The notes under the pieces: generated by a model | The model's database searches: none | What the model saw: the letters and a program-made list of their open reading frames with translations, nothing else | What the model was told of the DNA's origin: nothing | In this document: in pieces, positions 1 through 11,790 of the stretch | Layout of the letters: the number at the start of each line of letters is the position of its first letter | Position numbering within the stretch: the stretch's first letter is position 1 | Position numbers and translations under genes: made by a program | Assembly: GCF_033568475.1 (NCBI RefSeq) | Contig: NC_133120.1 | Location: forward strand, 139,372,109-139,436,108 | Reading direction: 5' to 3' | DNA length: 64,000 nt | Source: Henckelia pumila | Taxonomy: Eukaryota; Streptophyta; Magnoliopsida; Lamiales; Gesneriaceae

Positions 1-980
1 TGACTCAGAACAACACTTTCCGACTTGCCCAACGAATCAAGGTAAAGCGCCTAGCAACATCGCCCCATGATTCCCTAGGTATCACTGATAGTGCCTACAA
101 GAACCAGTAGATTTTGGTTAGCGTACAGTACGGTCCCTTCATCCATATATCCCGATCGAATCAACAACCATTGGTATATCGAGAGTCGCTCAAGATTCGA
201 TAACTATGCAATACATCTTGAAGATCAAATTAGTGACATCGCATGTGCTACTAAGAAACCATTTCTTAAATCACATCAAGTACTCTGGCCAGAGATTTGT
301 CACACTAATATCTCCTCAGATCGCATAGGATATCCACACTCGCAAGTATGTGGTGAATCCTTGACAACAATGCATTGACTCCTATATGTGTCGTAACTGT
401 ACCCAATCTCGACACCTGATGACCCCCATAGAGTCGGTAAACGAGTCAAAGCACAGCACTAGCATATAGAGTCTCCATGATGTTTCAAGTCGTAAGGACT
501 AATGGTGTACAACCAAAACCGCGGACTTTATCCACTCGATAAGTGATAACCACTTGGAAAGTCCGGATAGGGTAGTTCGATTATTCATCCTATGAATATC
601 CATTTGCATGCTTCGAACATCTCCATGTTCCCTACCAATGAAACGTGGTACTCCGCATCGCAAATGCTAGTCTCAAACTCGAGCGATCCTTATCCTTATT
701 ATCGGACGGCTCAATCGACTAGGAACGGTTTTTAGAATATACAGTGACTATAAGATGTATTTCATGATAGACATCTCCATGTTCTACCACATCTTACATA
801 CACTATAGTATATTCAAGGTCTTTATCAAAACAACAATAGTATATCACAATATAACAATATGAAGTAATATAAAGTCATTGCCATAAAAGTGTAAATAAT
901 ATTAAACAAAAGATTGTTTATACAAAGAGTCATCAAAGCCCATAGCCACACAGTTGGCTCACTGGGCACCCACTCTTACA
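1..980 (-). repeat. Ty1/copia LTR fragment (Copia-A family), 5' part, reverse orientation
   Basis: The reverse complement of this stretch aligns with roughly the first 990 bases of the Copia-A LTR at 35550-36540. Shared blocks include the start (TG-AAGAGTGGGTGCCC-like), the region around 'gggcgatgtt' and the 'tcggaa' segment. The LTR start, read on minus, is at 980 and the remainder lies left of the window. It differs from the other copies at many more positions than they differ from each other, so it is probably an older insertion. No coding sequence is present. The five bases after it (981-985) would be one copy of the target-site duplication; its partner is outside the window. Confidence 0.85.
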
Positions 981-1600
981 GTTATTACATTATTTTGTTG
1001 TACGACCGTTAAAATTCAATAGTAAAGAAGAGTTTAGATTTAGTATTTTCAATGACTGTCTCGTGATGATGGGTTTTAATGATTTTAATTTTTTAACATT
1101 TTATGTTATTTCTTTCATTATGAGACTTAGATGCTTGGTTTCACGAATATTTTAAAAAGTATTTTCTGCACTAACTTTATTTTATTGAAACTCGTGTTTC
1201 ATTTGTTTTCCTAAGATTTTAATTGTCGGTTCAAGTTTGACATGTAAGTAGTAGTTTGGTGTTCCCGTATAAGAACCAATCGTTGATTGTAGGGTTGCAT
1301 TACTTGCATATTTTGTTTCAAATCTTTCATGCATATCTGAGTCATGAGATTTTTTGAGTGTTATTTAAATAGATTTTAATTCCAACATGATTTATTGAAC
1401 TTGCAAACGTGATGCATGTCCATTGTCCTGCACTACTGTATTCGAAAAATTTTCCCACGCTTCTCCACGTCTTAAATCTTGAAAATGTCCAAAAATACGG
1501 TACATCATGGTATATTGCTGAACAGAACCTCAAAATTACCTTACTTGCTATTGATGATGCGGATATATGATTTTGGAAACATGACAGCATTGTACCCACT
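981..1600. other. AT-rich intergenic stretch, nothing recognised
   Basis: Low-complexity AT-rich DNA between the copia LTR and the LINE remnant. The right end may hold more decayed LINE sequence, but I could not match it. The 85-codon minus reading frame in it has no recognisable motif. Confidence 0.5.
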
Positions 1601-2503
1601 GCAACAAATTTGAACCGCCATCACATTCCATGCTTAGAGTCACGTCAACTGTGTAGTTTCCACCGAGATAGCACTATCCATGTCCTCTTCATGTGTACTG
1701 CAGTTAAAACACCTTGGAGGAAAACTGGACTATGGAGGGTGGTCTCGAAAATGAAGGGCATGGAAACCTTGGATTGTTGCTTATGGTCAAGCGCAACTAA
1801 GTAAATCTGACTTTGAATGCTTGGCTATTCTTACATGGGGGCTATGGAAAAACCATATGCATGTTATCTATGGTAATAATAGTGAAGCTTTGAATCAAAG
1901 CTTGAATTGGTGTGTGAACCTACTTCATGACTTTCAAGAGGCTAACACGAAGCTACAGACAACGTCCATGGACTCAATACAACTGCCACAAACCGAATGG
2001 GTTGCGCCGCCCCCACGGTACACTGCAATTTGAGGTTGATGCTTGTGTGAATGACCACCTTAATCAACATGGCATGGGTGGTGTAGTGAAGGACTCCAGT
2101 GGCAAAAAAAAACTACATGCTTTTGGGATGCAAATCCAAGCATCTTCTTCTATTATCGAAGGGGAACTCATAGTTATTCATGAAGGACTGAAATTTGCCT
2201 ACACGCTGGGATTACGAAGATTCGTCGTAGTTTCTGACTCATTGATTTCCTTGCAAGCAGTCACAAGGATTGATGAGCATCTTCATTATTCAGGAACTGG
2301 GATCAAACTAATTCACAAACTTATGGATGATGCGAAGTCAAAGAGCTACGTCATGCTAGAAGAATATCAAAATTGGTTTTTCATAACATTGCTTGTTTTG
2401 CTTCTTCTTCCTTCTCTTTTATTTGGGAGTGTGAAAATTTCCATATTTGCTTGGAATTATTGTAATGGTATCTTTCTCTAAATTTTCCCGTAAAAAAAAA
2501 AAA
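1601..2503 (+). pseudogene. LINE (non-LTR retrotransposon) ORF2 C-terminal remnant with poly(A)
   Basis: Translated fragments in different frames form the tail of a plant L1-type ORF2. First comes a zinc-knuckle reverse-transcriptase-associated segment (about 1610-1800, with CLESRQ and LFMCTAVKTPW). Then comes a tryptophan-rich linker (about 1820-1990). An RNase H domain follows (about 2030-2370): FEVDACVND, GGVVKDSSGK, EGELIVIHEGL and VVSDSLISLQAV give the D...E...D catalytic pattern of plant LINE RNase H. A tail resembling AHNIACFA and FIWE lies in another frame. An A-run at 2491-2503 marks the 3' end. At least one stop (about 1801) and two frame changes break it, so it cannot make a working protein. 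Plus orientation; the 5' part is missing, as is usual for LINE copies. Confidence 0.75.
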
Positions 2504-3615
2504 AGGAAAGTTGATCATACAAACAAACCAGACTCTCTCTTAAATTTATCATAATAATAATTAAGATAATGCTATGTGTACATAGGATTTTATATAGAGG
2601 GTTACACGCCCTATAAATTAGTAAAATATATAAAAATTCTTTTAAAATATCTTTATTTCAATTTTTTGTCTTACTCAAAAAAACTCTTAACGAAAATATT
2701 ATTATTTTTTATTTTATTATTTATATTGTGCAATTTTAAAAGTGTCAAAATTGAACCCGATCCGAGTTGGCCAGAAAATTATCGAATTAAGGTTGAGGTT
2801 TTGGGGTTCGGGTTGGACCCGAAATATTTGATTTTTTTATTTTTAACAAAATAATTAAATACACATAATAATAATCAATATATTTTGATTTAAATACATA
2901 ATAACAAAATCTCACTTATATAGTTCTATATAATTTAAATTTGAAATTTTAATTCTACGAAATTTAAAATATACTTACTACACAAAATAAAACTTATTTT
3001 TAAAAATCAATGTTTTACAAAATAATTATTACATATTGAAAATCTATGATAAAATATACAATAATTTTTTTTTCAAATATACAATATATAAAAATATATT
3101 AAATATTTCTTAATTCTAAGTACAAAAACTTTTTAAAATTTCTCAAACCAAACCCGAACAAATCAATTGCGACCGACCCGAAATTGACTAATCCGATCAA
3201 CCCAAACCTACATGATTTGATTTTTTATTTTATTTTTTTAACAAAATATTAATTATTATACATAATAAAAATAAATATATTTTAATTTAAATACAAATAA
3301 TAAAATCTCGTTTTAAATTTGAAAGTTTTATTTTAAAAATTTTAAAATATATTTACTTTAAAAAATAAACAATTATTATTTTTGTTGAACTCACTAAAAA
3401 TTGTATATATTTTCATAATTATTTTATAAAACTTTATAAAATAATGACTTTTGTTGAACTCGGTAAAAATTAATTCTATAAGTAAGTAATAAAATAAAAT
3501 AAATAATATTTTAATGAAAAGTTTTTTTAGCAAGACAAAGAATTGTAGATTGAAAAAAAAAAAATTTTAAAAGAACTATGATAAAATACTTCTATAAAAA
3601 AAAAACTATGAGAAA
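2504..3615. repeat. AT-rich DNA containing a diverged direct duplication of about 390 bp
   Basis: About 2750-3150 and 3160-3560 resemble each other. Each starts with a patch of 'acccga/cccgaa' words, then a T-rich run, then similar 'acaaaataatta', 'atatattttgatttaaata' and 'aaatctc' segments. The cccgaa-rich patches recall the ends of the abundant plant non-autonomous elements carrying gggttcgggt motifs. No terminal repeats or TSD could be fixed. No gene is seen. Confidence 0.45.
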
Positions 3616-3620
3616 ATACT

Positions 3621-4441
3621 TGATACCCCGATGAGGAAATCACCTCAGCTCATAGACGACCCTAAGATAAAGATCAATCCTTAGATAGAAAAGATGGTCC
3701 AGGAGGTCAGCTCGGGAGATCCGTCAAGCTCCTCCACCACCATCACCCAGCTCGGGAGCTCGGGAGCTCGGGAGCTCAGTCAAGCTCCTCCACACCATCA
3801 TCCAGTTTAGCTCGGGAGCTCAGGACCTCCTCCAAACTCCTCCACCATCATCTCCATCTTAGGTTGGGAGCTCTGGAATGCATCTCAGCCCCGATGTCAG
3901 TAGGGAGTTAGCTCAGTAGAGGGGTTGGACAACCTTGATGAGCTAGCTAAGATGTTAGGATCAGTGCTCGGGTTGAGTTCAGGGGTTCAGCAATAGATCA
4001 CTCATCCCTTTTCCATATGACCCCAGGCAGTATAGCATCCTCATGATGACAGTTCAGCTCAGATTAAGTGTTTGTTATTTCCTTTGTCAGACAAGATTCG
4101 GGCGAGATCTCAGCCTAAATATTCGGGATTGTGATCCCGGGATTCGCGGATTCTTGATAAGGAAGGTAGGCGCTAAATCCGGAGCTCTCTCCTATAAATA
4201 CCAGGTTCATTTTCATTATTTGGATCCTAATTTTTTACTCGTGTGCACACACCACTTTCTATATTTTCGCTATCCTAGCATCTGACTTGAGCGTCGGAGG
4301 GGATACGCCGGAACACCTTCCGCCCCCCCCCCCCCCCCCCTTAACACTTTTGTTAGTGGTTTCAGGTCAGCAGCAGTTCATCTCTTATTTGGAGGAGTTT
4401 TTTCAGCTCATCCAAGGAGATCACTTAATTGAGGTATATCA
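3621..4441 (+). repeat. 5' LTR of the Tat element
   Basis: 821-bp LTR, matched by the 3' copy. It is rich in the word 'gggagctc'; one 10-bp unit is present once more here than in the 3' copy (around 3758-3775). A TATA box lies at 4193-4200. A run of 18 C lies at 4323-4340 and is one base longer in the 3' LTR. Confidence 0.93.
4193..4200 (+). promoter_or_regulatory. TATA box of the Tat 5' LTR
   Basis: TATAAATA preceded by 'ctctcc', in the usual U3 position about 240 bp before the LTR end. The same motif is in the 3' LTR near 15473. It is the likely promoter for the element's genomic RNA. Confidence 0.7.
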
Positions 4442-4443
4442 AT

Positions 4444-4461
4444 TGGCGCCGTCTGTGGGAA
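4444..4461 (+). other. Primer-binding site of the Tat element
   Basis: TGGCGCCGTCTGTGGGA starts two bases after the LTR end. This sequence type is usual for Tat-lineage elements. I did not assign the priming tRNA. Confidence 0.75.
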
Positions 4462-4482
4462 CAATCAAGCTAAGACGTAGAT

Positions 4483-6639
4483 ATGGCAGGAAGAGGAAGA
4501 GGAAGGGGAAGAGGAAATGTGGCGGATATGACTGTAGATCAGCTCAGCCAGTTCATCACTCAAACGGTGCAAGCGGCCATGGGTCATAATCCACCACCTC
4601 CTCCCGTGGGTCAGCCAAACCCAATGGATGCGGTGTGGGAAGAGATTAGGAGACTAGGTCGGCAAGTAGGAGGTCGGCCTGGGCCTTTACAAAGGGAAAG
4701 TCCTTTTGCTCGGGCTATTCTAGATGAGGAACTCCCTGCAAATTTTAAGAAGCCTACTTTAGGGGAATATGACGGGAGCTCAGATCCGGAGGAACATTTG
4801 GGGAGATTTGAAAATGCAGCCTTGTTGCATAGATATTCAGATCCAATTAAATGTCGGGTCTTCCTCACTACTTTGGTTAGGTCCGCCCAGCAATGGTTCA
4901 ACCTTTTACAGCCTGGTAGTATTCAGAGTTTCAATGACTTCAGCTCAGCTTTTCTACACCAATATGCGAGTAGCAAGAAATATTTGAAGACTTCTCTCAG
5001 TTTGTTCAATATGAAGAAATCTGAGGTGGAATCGTTGCGGGAGTATGTTCAGCGCTTCAATACAACAGCTCTGGAAGTACCTGCTGCCACTGCTGACACC
5101 TTGGTCAACTCTTTCACTCAAGGGTTGAGAGGAGGGGAGTTTTTCAGATCCTTAGTCAAGAAGCCTCTTTTGACTTATGATGAGCTCCTTAGTAGAGCTG
5201 AGAAGTACGTGAATTTGGAGGATGCACAGAGGCAGAGGAGACAGGAAGGAACGTCTGGGAGTAAACCCAGTGCCAAGATGGGAGCAAAGGCAGAGGGGAA
5301 GACAGAAGGAGGAAGGAAGAGGGGGGCAGAAGAGATGAACAGGGTCAAAGGACCCTACCCCTATGTACCCCTATCGGTGAGCCTGGAGAAGGCAATGCAA
5401 GTATGCGAAGATAGGCGAGCACTTGTGAGGCCCCGCAATGCTGAGAAAGGCCCGCGGTTACCGCCATCTGACAAGTTTTGCGATTTTCATCAGGAGTATG
5501 GGCATATCACCAATGATTGTCAGAGGCTAGGTGAGGAGGTTCAAAGGATCATGTATGATGACCCTCGAATCAGAGCTGAGCTGACTCGAAGAGCAAATCC
5601 TCCTCGCCAAGGCCGAGCTCCCCAATGGAGGAATCAAAGGAATGAAGTTAGAGAGAATCAAGGTGATCATCAGGGAAGAGCTCCTCCAAATGGTCAAGGA
5701 GATAGGGTGCAGCAGATTTCAAATCATCCTAATCGGGGTGTTATCCATATGATCTCCGGAGGTAGTACGGATGGAGATTCGGGAAGGGCTCGCAAAGCTC
5801 ACGGGCGTAGGTTGGAAAATTTTGAGGTAAGTTCTCAGCTCAGCTGTCCCACAGACCCGAACATCAGTTTTGGAAGGGAAGATTTAAAGGATGTGGTGCT
5901 ACCTCATAATGATCCCCTACTGGTCACCTTGACCATAGCCAATTATGACGTGGCTCGTATCTTTGTGGATACTGGGAGCTCAGTAAACATTATCTTTAAA
6001 GAAACTCTGGACCAAATGAAATTGGAAGGATTTGAATTGGATCCAATCACCACAGAGTTGTATGGGTTCACGGGTCATGCTCTGCAACCATTGGGACAGA
6101 TAGTGCTTCCCTTGTCCCTTGGGAGTGGAGAGCAGAGAGTAACCAAAATGGCTTGCTTCACCGTGGTGGAGGCACCATCCTCTTTCAATGGAATATTGGG
6201 GCGCCCTGCCCTGAGTGATTTCCGAGCCGTGGCATCTACTTATCATCAGAAGTTGAAGTTCCCAAGTGGAAGAGAAGTAGGGGTTGTTCGGGGTGATCAG
6301 AAAGCAGCTCGGTTGTGCTATGTGAATGAGGTAAGGATTGATTCAAAGAAGAAGAAGAGGGAGGTAGGAATGGTTTCAATAGGTCGAACATCGAAGGTGC
6401 ACGGACAGAAGGTGCTTCTGATGTCTGAAGAAGGTCATGAGAAGGTGGAATTAATCTCGGGAGCTCAGATTGTCAAATTAGCTGCTGATCTGAGCCCATC
6501 AGTGAAGCAAGACTTGGTTGGTTGCTTAAATAAGAACAAAGATGTTTTCGCTTGGTCTGTATCGGAGCTCACAGGGGTCAGTGCAGAAATTATGGTTCAT
6601 CGATTAAATATTCTTGCGGGAGTAAGACCGATAAAATAG
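4483..6639 (+). pseudogene. Tat element gag-protease frame (ends at an in-frame TAG)
   Basis: 718 codons, ATG at 4483, 22 nt after the primer-binding site. The N-terminus is an Arg-Gly tract (MAGRGRGRGRG). The retrotransposon gag domain covers about residues 75-250 (YDGSSDPEEHL, FNMKKSEVESLREYVQRF, FTQGLRGGEFF). A C-x2-H-x4-H-x4-C zinc knuckle variant lies near residues 332-346. The aspartic protease active site DTGSS is at about residue 496. The frame continues into the start of RT (HRLNILAGVRPIK), where TAG replaces a codon that is glutamine in relatives. The reading frame is otherwise open and in phase with the following pol frame. It may be inactivated, or be read through at low level; C-to-T change of CAG is the simplest explanation. 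Confidence 0.88.
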
Positions 6640-9591
6640 AAGAAGAGACACTTTGGTCCAGACAAGGATAAGGTCATTAAAAAAGAGGTAGAGGAACTTC
6701 TTAAGGCAGGACACATTAGGGAAGTGCAATTCCCTACCTGGTTATCCAATGTGGTCCTTGTCCCTAAGAGTTCAGGCAAGTGGAGAATGTGTGTTGATTT
6801 CAGGGACCTAAATAAGGCATGCCCAAAGGATTTCTATCCACTGCCTCGAATTGATCAATTGGTTGATTCAACGGCAGTTCATCAGTACTTATGCTTCATG
6901 GATGCATATCAGGGGTATCATCAAATTCCTCTGGTGGAGGAAGATCAGGACAAAGTAAGTTTCACCACCTCTCATGGAACTTTTTGTTACAGAGTGATGC
7001 CTTTTGGTTTGAAGAATGCAGGGGCCACTTATCAAAGACTCATGGACAGAGTGTTTGCCTCCCAAATTGGCAGAAATGTGAAAGTTTATGTAGATGATAT
7101 TCTGGTAAAGTCTCAAGATGATATGGGGTTGCTGGCTGACCTAGAGGAGACTTTCTCAACTTTGAGGGCTTATCAGGTGAAGCTTAATCCGGAGAAGTGT
7201 GTATTCGGAGTCAGGGGAGATAAGTTTTTGGGGTATATGGTTGCTGAGAGGGGCATAGAAGCCAATCCTGAGAAGGTGCAGGCTATTCGATTCATGTCTG
7301 CTCCCCGTAACTTGCAAGAAGTTCAAAGGTTGGCAGGAAGGATTGCAGCCTTGTCTCGATTTATATCAAGATCAGCCCATAGAAGCTTACCTTTCTTCAA
7401 GGTGCTTCGCAAAGCCAAGAAGTTTGAATGGGATGATGAATGCGGGAAGGCATTTGATGACTTAAAAAGTTACTTAGCTGAGCTCCCTGTGTTGGCTAAG
7501 GCAATTCCTGGTGAACCATTGTACATCTACTTATCAGCTTTGGAAGGGGCCGTTAGCTCAGTACTTATTAGGCAGGAGAGAACAGCTCAACACCCTATCT
7601 ATTTCTTCTCACATGCCCTTAAGGGTGCAGAACTTCGGTATTCAGAGGTGGAAAAGTTAGCATTAGCCTTGATTATGACAGCAAGGAAGCTCAGACCTTA
7701 CTTTCTATCACATCCTATTGTGGTGCTAACCAACAGCCATATTGGGAGGATATTAACTCGAGTTGATATTTCGGGAAGGTTGGTAAAGTGGAATACGGAG
7801 CTCAGTGAGTATGATATCCAGTATGAACCAAGGACGGCCGTTAAGGCCCAGGCGTTAGCTGATTTCCTTGCCGAAACGAGACATATGGAAGCAGAGGATT
7901 TGTGGAAAGTATACGTTGACGGATCTTCTAATAGTGAAGGATGTGGGGTGGGGGTGTTTTTGATCTCCCCTCGTGGAGATGAGATCAGATTGGCAGTTAG
8001 GTTGGATTTTCGAGCTTCTAATAACGAAGCAGAGTATGAGGCTGTGCTGATTGGCCTCCGAGCAGCTAAGCAAGCTGGGGCAGCTCGGGTGCATCTCTAC
8101 TCTGATTCACAGTTAGTAGCCCAGCAGGTGAATGGAACGTATGAAGTCAAAAATGAAAAGCTGAAGGAATATCTGAGGATGATAGAGGAAGCTAAGGGTT
8201 TCTTTGATGAGGTATTGTTTGAACAAATTTCGAGGGAGGGCAATGAAAAATCAGATTATCTCGCCAAGATGGCTAGCTCACTTCATAGCTGGAAGACCAG
8301 AGAAGTTGTTGTGCAAGTGGAGTTGACACCCTCTACTGAGCTCGCACCATTAGCTCAGGAAGAGAGTGACTGGAGAAAGGAGCTCTTGGATTACATAGAG
8401 AAGGGTGAGTTACCAAAGGATCCGAAGAAAGCATATCGGTTGAAACAGAAGAGTCTCCGCTTTGTGATGATGGAGGGAGTTCTTTATAAGAGGTCATTTG
8501 TCGGACCTCTTCTCAAGTGTTTAGGCCCCAAGGAAGCTCATTATGTCCTAAAGGAGATACACGAGGGGTGTTGTGGTAATCATTTAGGGTCTTATTCTCT
8601 AGCCCGTAAGGTTCTCTTGGCGGGATATTTTTGGCCCACTATTCTGAAAGATGCCTTAAATTTGGTGACTTCTTGTGATAGTTGTCAAAGACATAGTAGA
8701 CTTCAGCACCAACCAGCGGCATTAATGAAAGGGATAGTAGCAGCATGTCCTTTCGATCAATGGGGAATTGATATTGTGGGTCCTTTCCCTCCAGCCCCAG
8801 CTCAAAAGAAATTCTTGTTGGTTGCCATTGATTACTTCTCTAAATGGGTTGAGGCAGAGGCTTTAGCTCGAATTACTGAAGGGGAAGTCTTGAAATTTTT
8901 GTGGAAGAATATTGTGTGCAGATTTGGAGTACCACGTAAGCTCATATCTGACAATGGGAGGCAGTTTCAAGGGGCTCGAGTGCAAGCTTGGTGTAAAGAA
9001 ATGAAAATTCAGCAACACTTCACATCTGTCCATTATCCTCAGAGTAATGGTCAGGTGGAGGTGACTAATAGGTCTTTGGTGCAAAGCTTGAAGACGCGTT
9101 TGGGCCAAGCCCAGGGAAATTGGGTGGAAGAGCTCCCTAGTGTGTTATGGTCATATCGTACCACACCAAGAATTGGAACTGGAGAGACTCCATTTAGTAT
9201 GGTGTACGGAAATGAGGCCGTCCTGCCGGTAGAAATTGGAGAGGAGTCGGCTCGGATCATTTTCTATGATGAAGAAAATGGAAAGATAAGGAGGGAAGAC
9301 TTAGACTTTTTGGGTGAAAAGAGAGAAGCTGCTGCTATCAGGATGGAGGCATACAAGAACAAGATAGCTCGGTCCTATAATCATCGGGTGCGCAGGAAGG
9401 ATTTCCAGGTAGGAGATTTGGTGCTGAGAAAAGTTCAGGAGGTGGCTGTAGGGAAGCTCGACCCAAAATGGGAAGGACCATACAAGGTGGTGATGAGGCT
9501 CAGTTCGGATGCTTACTACTTGGAGGATTCAAAAGGAAAGATGTTGAAGAGACCTTGGAGCGCTTACAATTTACGCAAATATTATTCTTAA
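6640..9591 (+). pseudogene. Tat element pol: RT, RNase H, archaeal-type RNase H, integrase
   Basis: Direct in-frame continuation of the preceding frame after the TAG; the first ATG is at 6724, giving 955 residues. Counting from 6724: the RT core has MCVDFRDLNKACPKD and YVDDIL (about residues 122-127). A classical but weakened RNase H spans about 265-375 (YLSALEGAV where an acidic residue is expected). A second RNase H starts with KVYVDGSSNSEG near 394 and continues with NNEAEYEA and YSDSQLV. Integrase has a zinc-binding H-H-C-C segment (HEGCCGNH to CDSCQRH, about 612-655). Its catalytic triad is around D681 (GIDIVGPF), D742 (SDNG) and E779 (GQVEVTN). No stop interrupts this part, so only the upstream TAG breaks gag-pol. 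Confidence 0.9.
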
Positions 9592-9689
9592 ATGTTGCAA
9601 GTTCAATTTTCCTTTAAGTTGTAATTTATGCAAGCTACCTTCTACGTTTATCTATAAGCAGTTATTTTTTCAGAAATATTGATGTAAAT

Positions 9690-11432
9690 GTGCCTCAGCT
9701 CATCACCTTAGTCACACTTCTTAAGCCCCTGACTTTGGTTCAGCTCATCACCTTAGTCACGCTTCTTGAGCCACTGACTTTGGTTCAGCTCATCACCTTA
9801 GTCACGCTTCTTAAGCCCCTGACTTTGGTTCAGCTCATCACCTTGGTCACGCTTCTTAAGCCCCTGACTTTGGTTCAGCTTATCACCTTGGTCACGCTTC
9901 TTAAGCCCCTGACTTTGGTTCAGCTCATCACCTTAGTCACGCTTCTTGAGCCACTGACTTTGGTTCAGCTCATCACCTTGGTCACGCTTCTTAAGCCCCT
10001 GACTTTGGTTCAGCTCATCACCTTGGTCACGCTTCTTAAGCCCCTGACTTTGGTTCAGCTTATCACCTTGGTCACGCTTCTTAAGCCCCTGACTTTGGTT
10101 CAGCTCATCACCTTAGTCACGCTTCTTAAGCCCCTGACTTTGGTTCAGCTCATCACCTTAGTCACGCTTCTTGAGCCACTGACTTTGGTTCAGCTCATCA
10201 CCTTAGTCACGCTTCTTAAGCCCCTGACTTTGGTTCAGCTCATCACCTTGGTCACGCTTCTTAAGCCCCTGACTTTGGTTCAGCTTATCACCTTGGTCAC
10301 GCTTCTTAAGCCCCTGACTTTGGTTCAGCTCATCACCTTAGTCACGCTTCTTGAGCCACTGACTTTGGTTCAGCTCATCACCTTAGTCACGCTTCTTAAG
10401 CCCCTGACTTTGGTTCAGCTCATCACCTTGGTCACGCTTCTTAAGCCCCTGACTTTGGTTCAGCTTATCACCTTGGTCACGCTTCTTAAGCCCCTGACTT
10501 TGGTTCAGCTCATCACCTTAGTCACGCTTCTTAAGCCACTGACTTTGGTTCAGCTCATCACCTTAGTCACGCTTCTTAAGCCCCTGACTTTGGTTCAGCT
10601 CATCACCTTGGTCACGCTTCTTAAGCCCCTGAATTTGGTTCAGCTCATCACCTTGGTCACGCTTCTTAAGCCCCTGACTTTGGTTCAGCTCATCACCTTA
10701 GTCACGCTTCTTGAGCCACTGACTTTGGTTCAGCTCATCACCTTAGTCACGCTTCTTAAGCCCCTGACTTTGGTTCAGCTCATCACCTTGGTCACGCTTC
10801 TTAAGCCCCTGACTTTGGTTCAGCTTATCACCTTGGTCACGCTTCTTAAGCCCCTGACTTTGGTTCAGCTCATCACCTTAGTCACGCTTCTTAAGCCCCT
10901 GACTTTGGTTCAGCTCATCACCTTAGTCACGCTTCTTGAGCCACTGACTTTGGTTCAGCTCATCACCTTAGTCACGCTTCTTAAGCCCCTGACTTTGGTT
11001 CAGCTCATCACCTTGGTCACGCTTCTTAAGTCCCTGACTTTGGTTCAGCTCATCACCTTAGTCACGCTTCTTGAGCCACTGACTTTGGTTCAGCTCATCA
11101 CCGTAGTCACGCTTCTTAAGCCCCTGACTTTGGTTCAGCTCATCACCTTGGTCACGCTTCTTAAGCCCCTGACTTTGGTTCAGCTTATCACCTTGGTCAC
11201 GCTTCTTAAGACCCTGACTTTGGTTCAGCTCATCACCTTAGTCACGCTTCTTGAGCCACTGACTTTGGTTCAGCTCATCACCTTAGTCACGCTTCTTAAG
11301 CCCCTGACTTTGGTTCAGCTCATCACCTTGGTCACGCTTCTTAAGCCCCTGACTTTGGTTCAGCTCATCACCTTGGTCACGCTTCTTAAGCCCCTGACTT
11401 TGGTTCAGCTCATCACCTTAGTCACATTTTAA
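9690..11432 (+). repeat. 45-bp tandem repeat array (about 38 copies) in the Tat 3' region
   Basis: Unit: 'ctcatcaccttagtcacgct' followed by 'tcttaagcccctgactttgg' and 'ttcag'. Because 45 is divisible by three and the unit has no stop in this frame, the array reads as an open frame of 580 codons (15-residue repeat LITLVTLLKPLTLVQ). I treat it as a satellite-like repeat and not as a gene. Variant units (cttgag/ccactg; cagcttatc) recur about every 180 bp, indicating a four-unit higher-order repeat with local slippage. Such arrays in the 3' region are known from Tat-lineage elements. Confidence 0.95.
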
Positions 11433-11464
11433 CTTAGGCACACTTAGTCCTTGGAGCAGAGGAA

Positions 11465-11760
11465 GGTCAGGTCGGGAGCTCATATAAGCTTTCGGATAAC
11501 ATCATTCAGGTCAGGTCGGGAGCTCATATAAGCTTTCGGATAAGATCATTCAGGTCAGGTCGGGAGCTCATATAAGCGTTCGGATAACATCATTCAGGTC
11601 AGGTCGGGAGCTCAGTCAAGCTCTCGGGCAGCATTAGGCAGGTCAGGTCGGGAACTCAGTCAAGCTCTCGGGCAACATTAGGCAGGTCAGGTCGGGAATT
11701 TATTCAAGTTTTTTGGGTAGCATAAGGCAGGTCAGGCCGGGGAGCTCAGCTCAGCCGGGG
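11465..11760 (+). repeat. 44-bp tandem repeat, seven copies
   Basis: The word 'ggtcaggtcggg' starts at 11465, 11509, 11553, 11597, 11641, 11685 and, degenerate, at 11730, so the period is 44 bp (last step 45). The unit is unrelated to the 45-bp array to its left. The right-hand copies diverge (agctctcgggcagcatt in place of agctttcggataacatc). Non-coding. Confidence 0.9.
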
Positions 11761-11790
11761 AGTTCAGCTCAGCTCGAATCAGATCAGCTC

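Noticed and set aside
9690-11432. 580-codon open reading frame as a protein-coding gene
   Set aside because: It is exactly the 45-bp tandem array; openness follows from unit length divisible by three. No start context or domain supports a gene.
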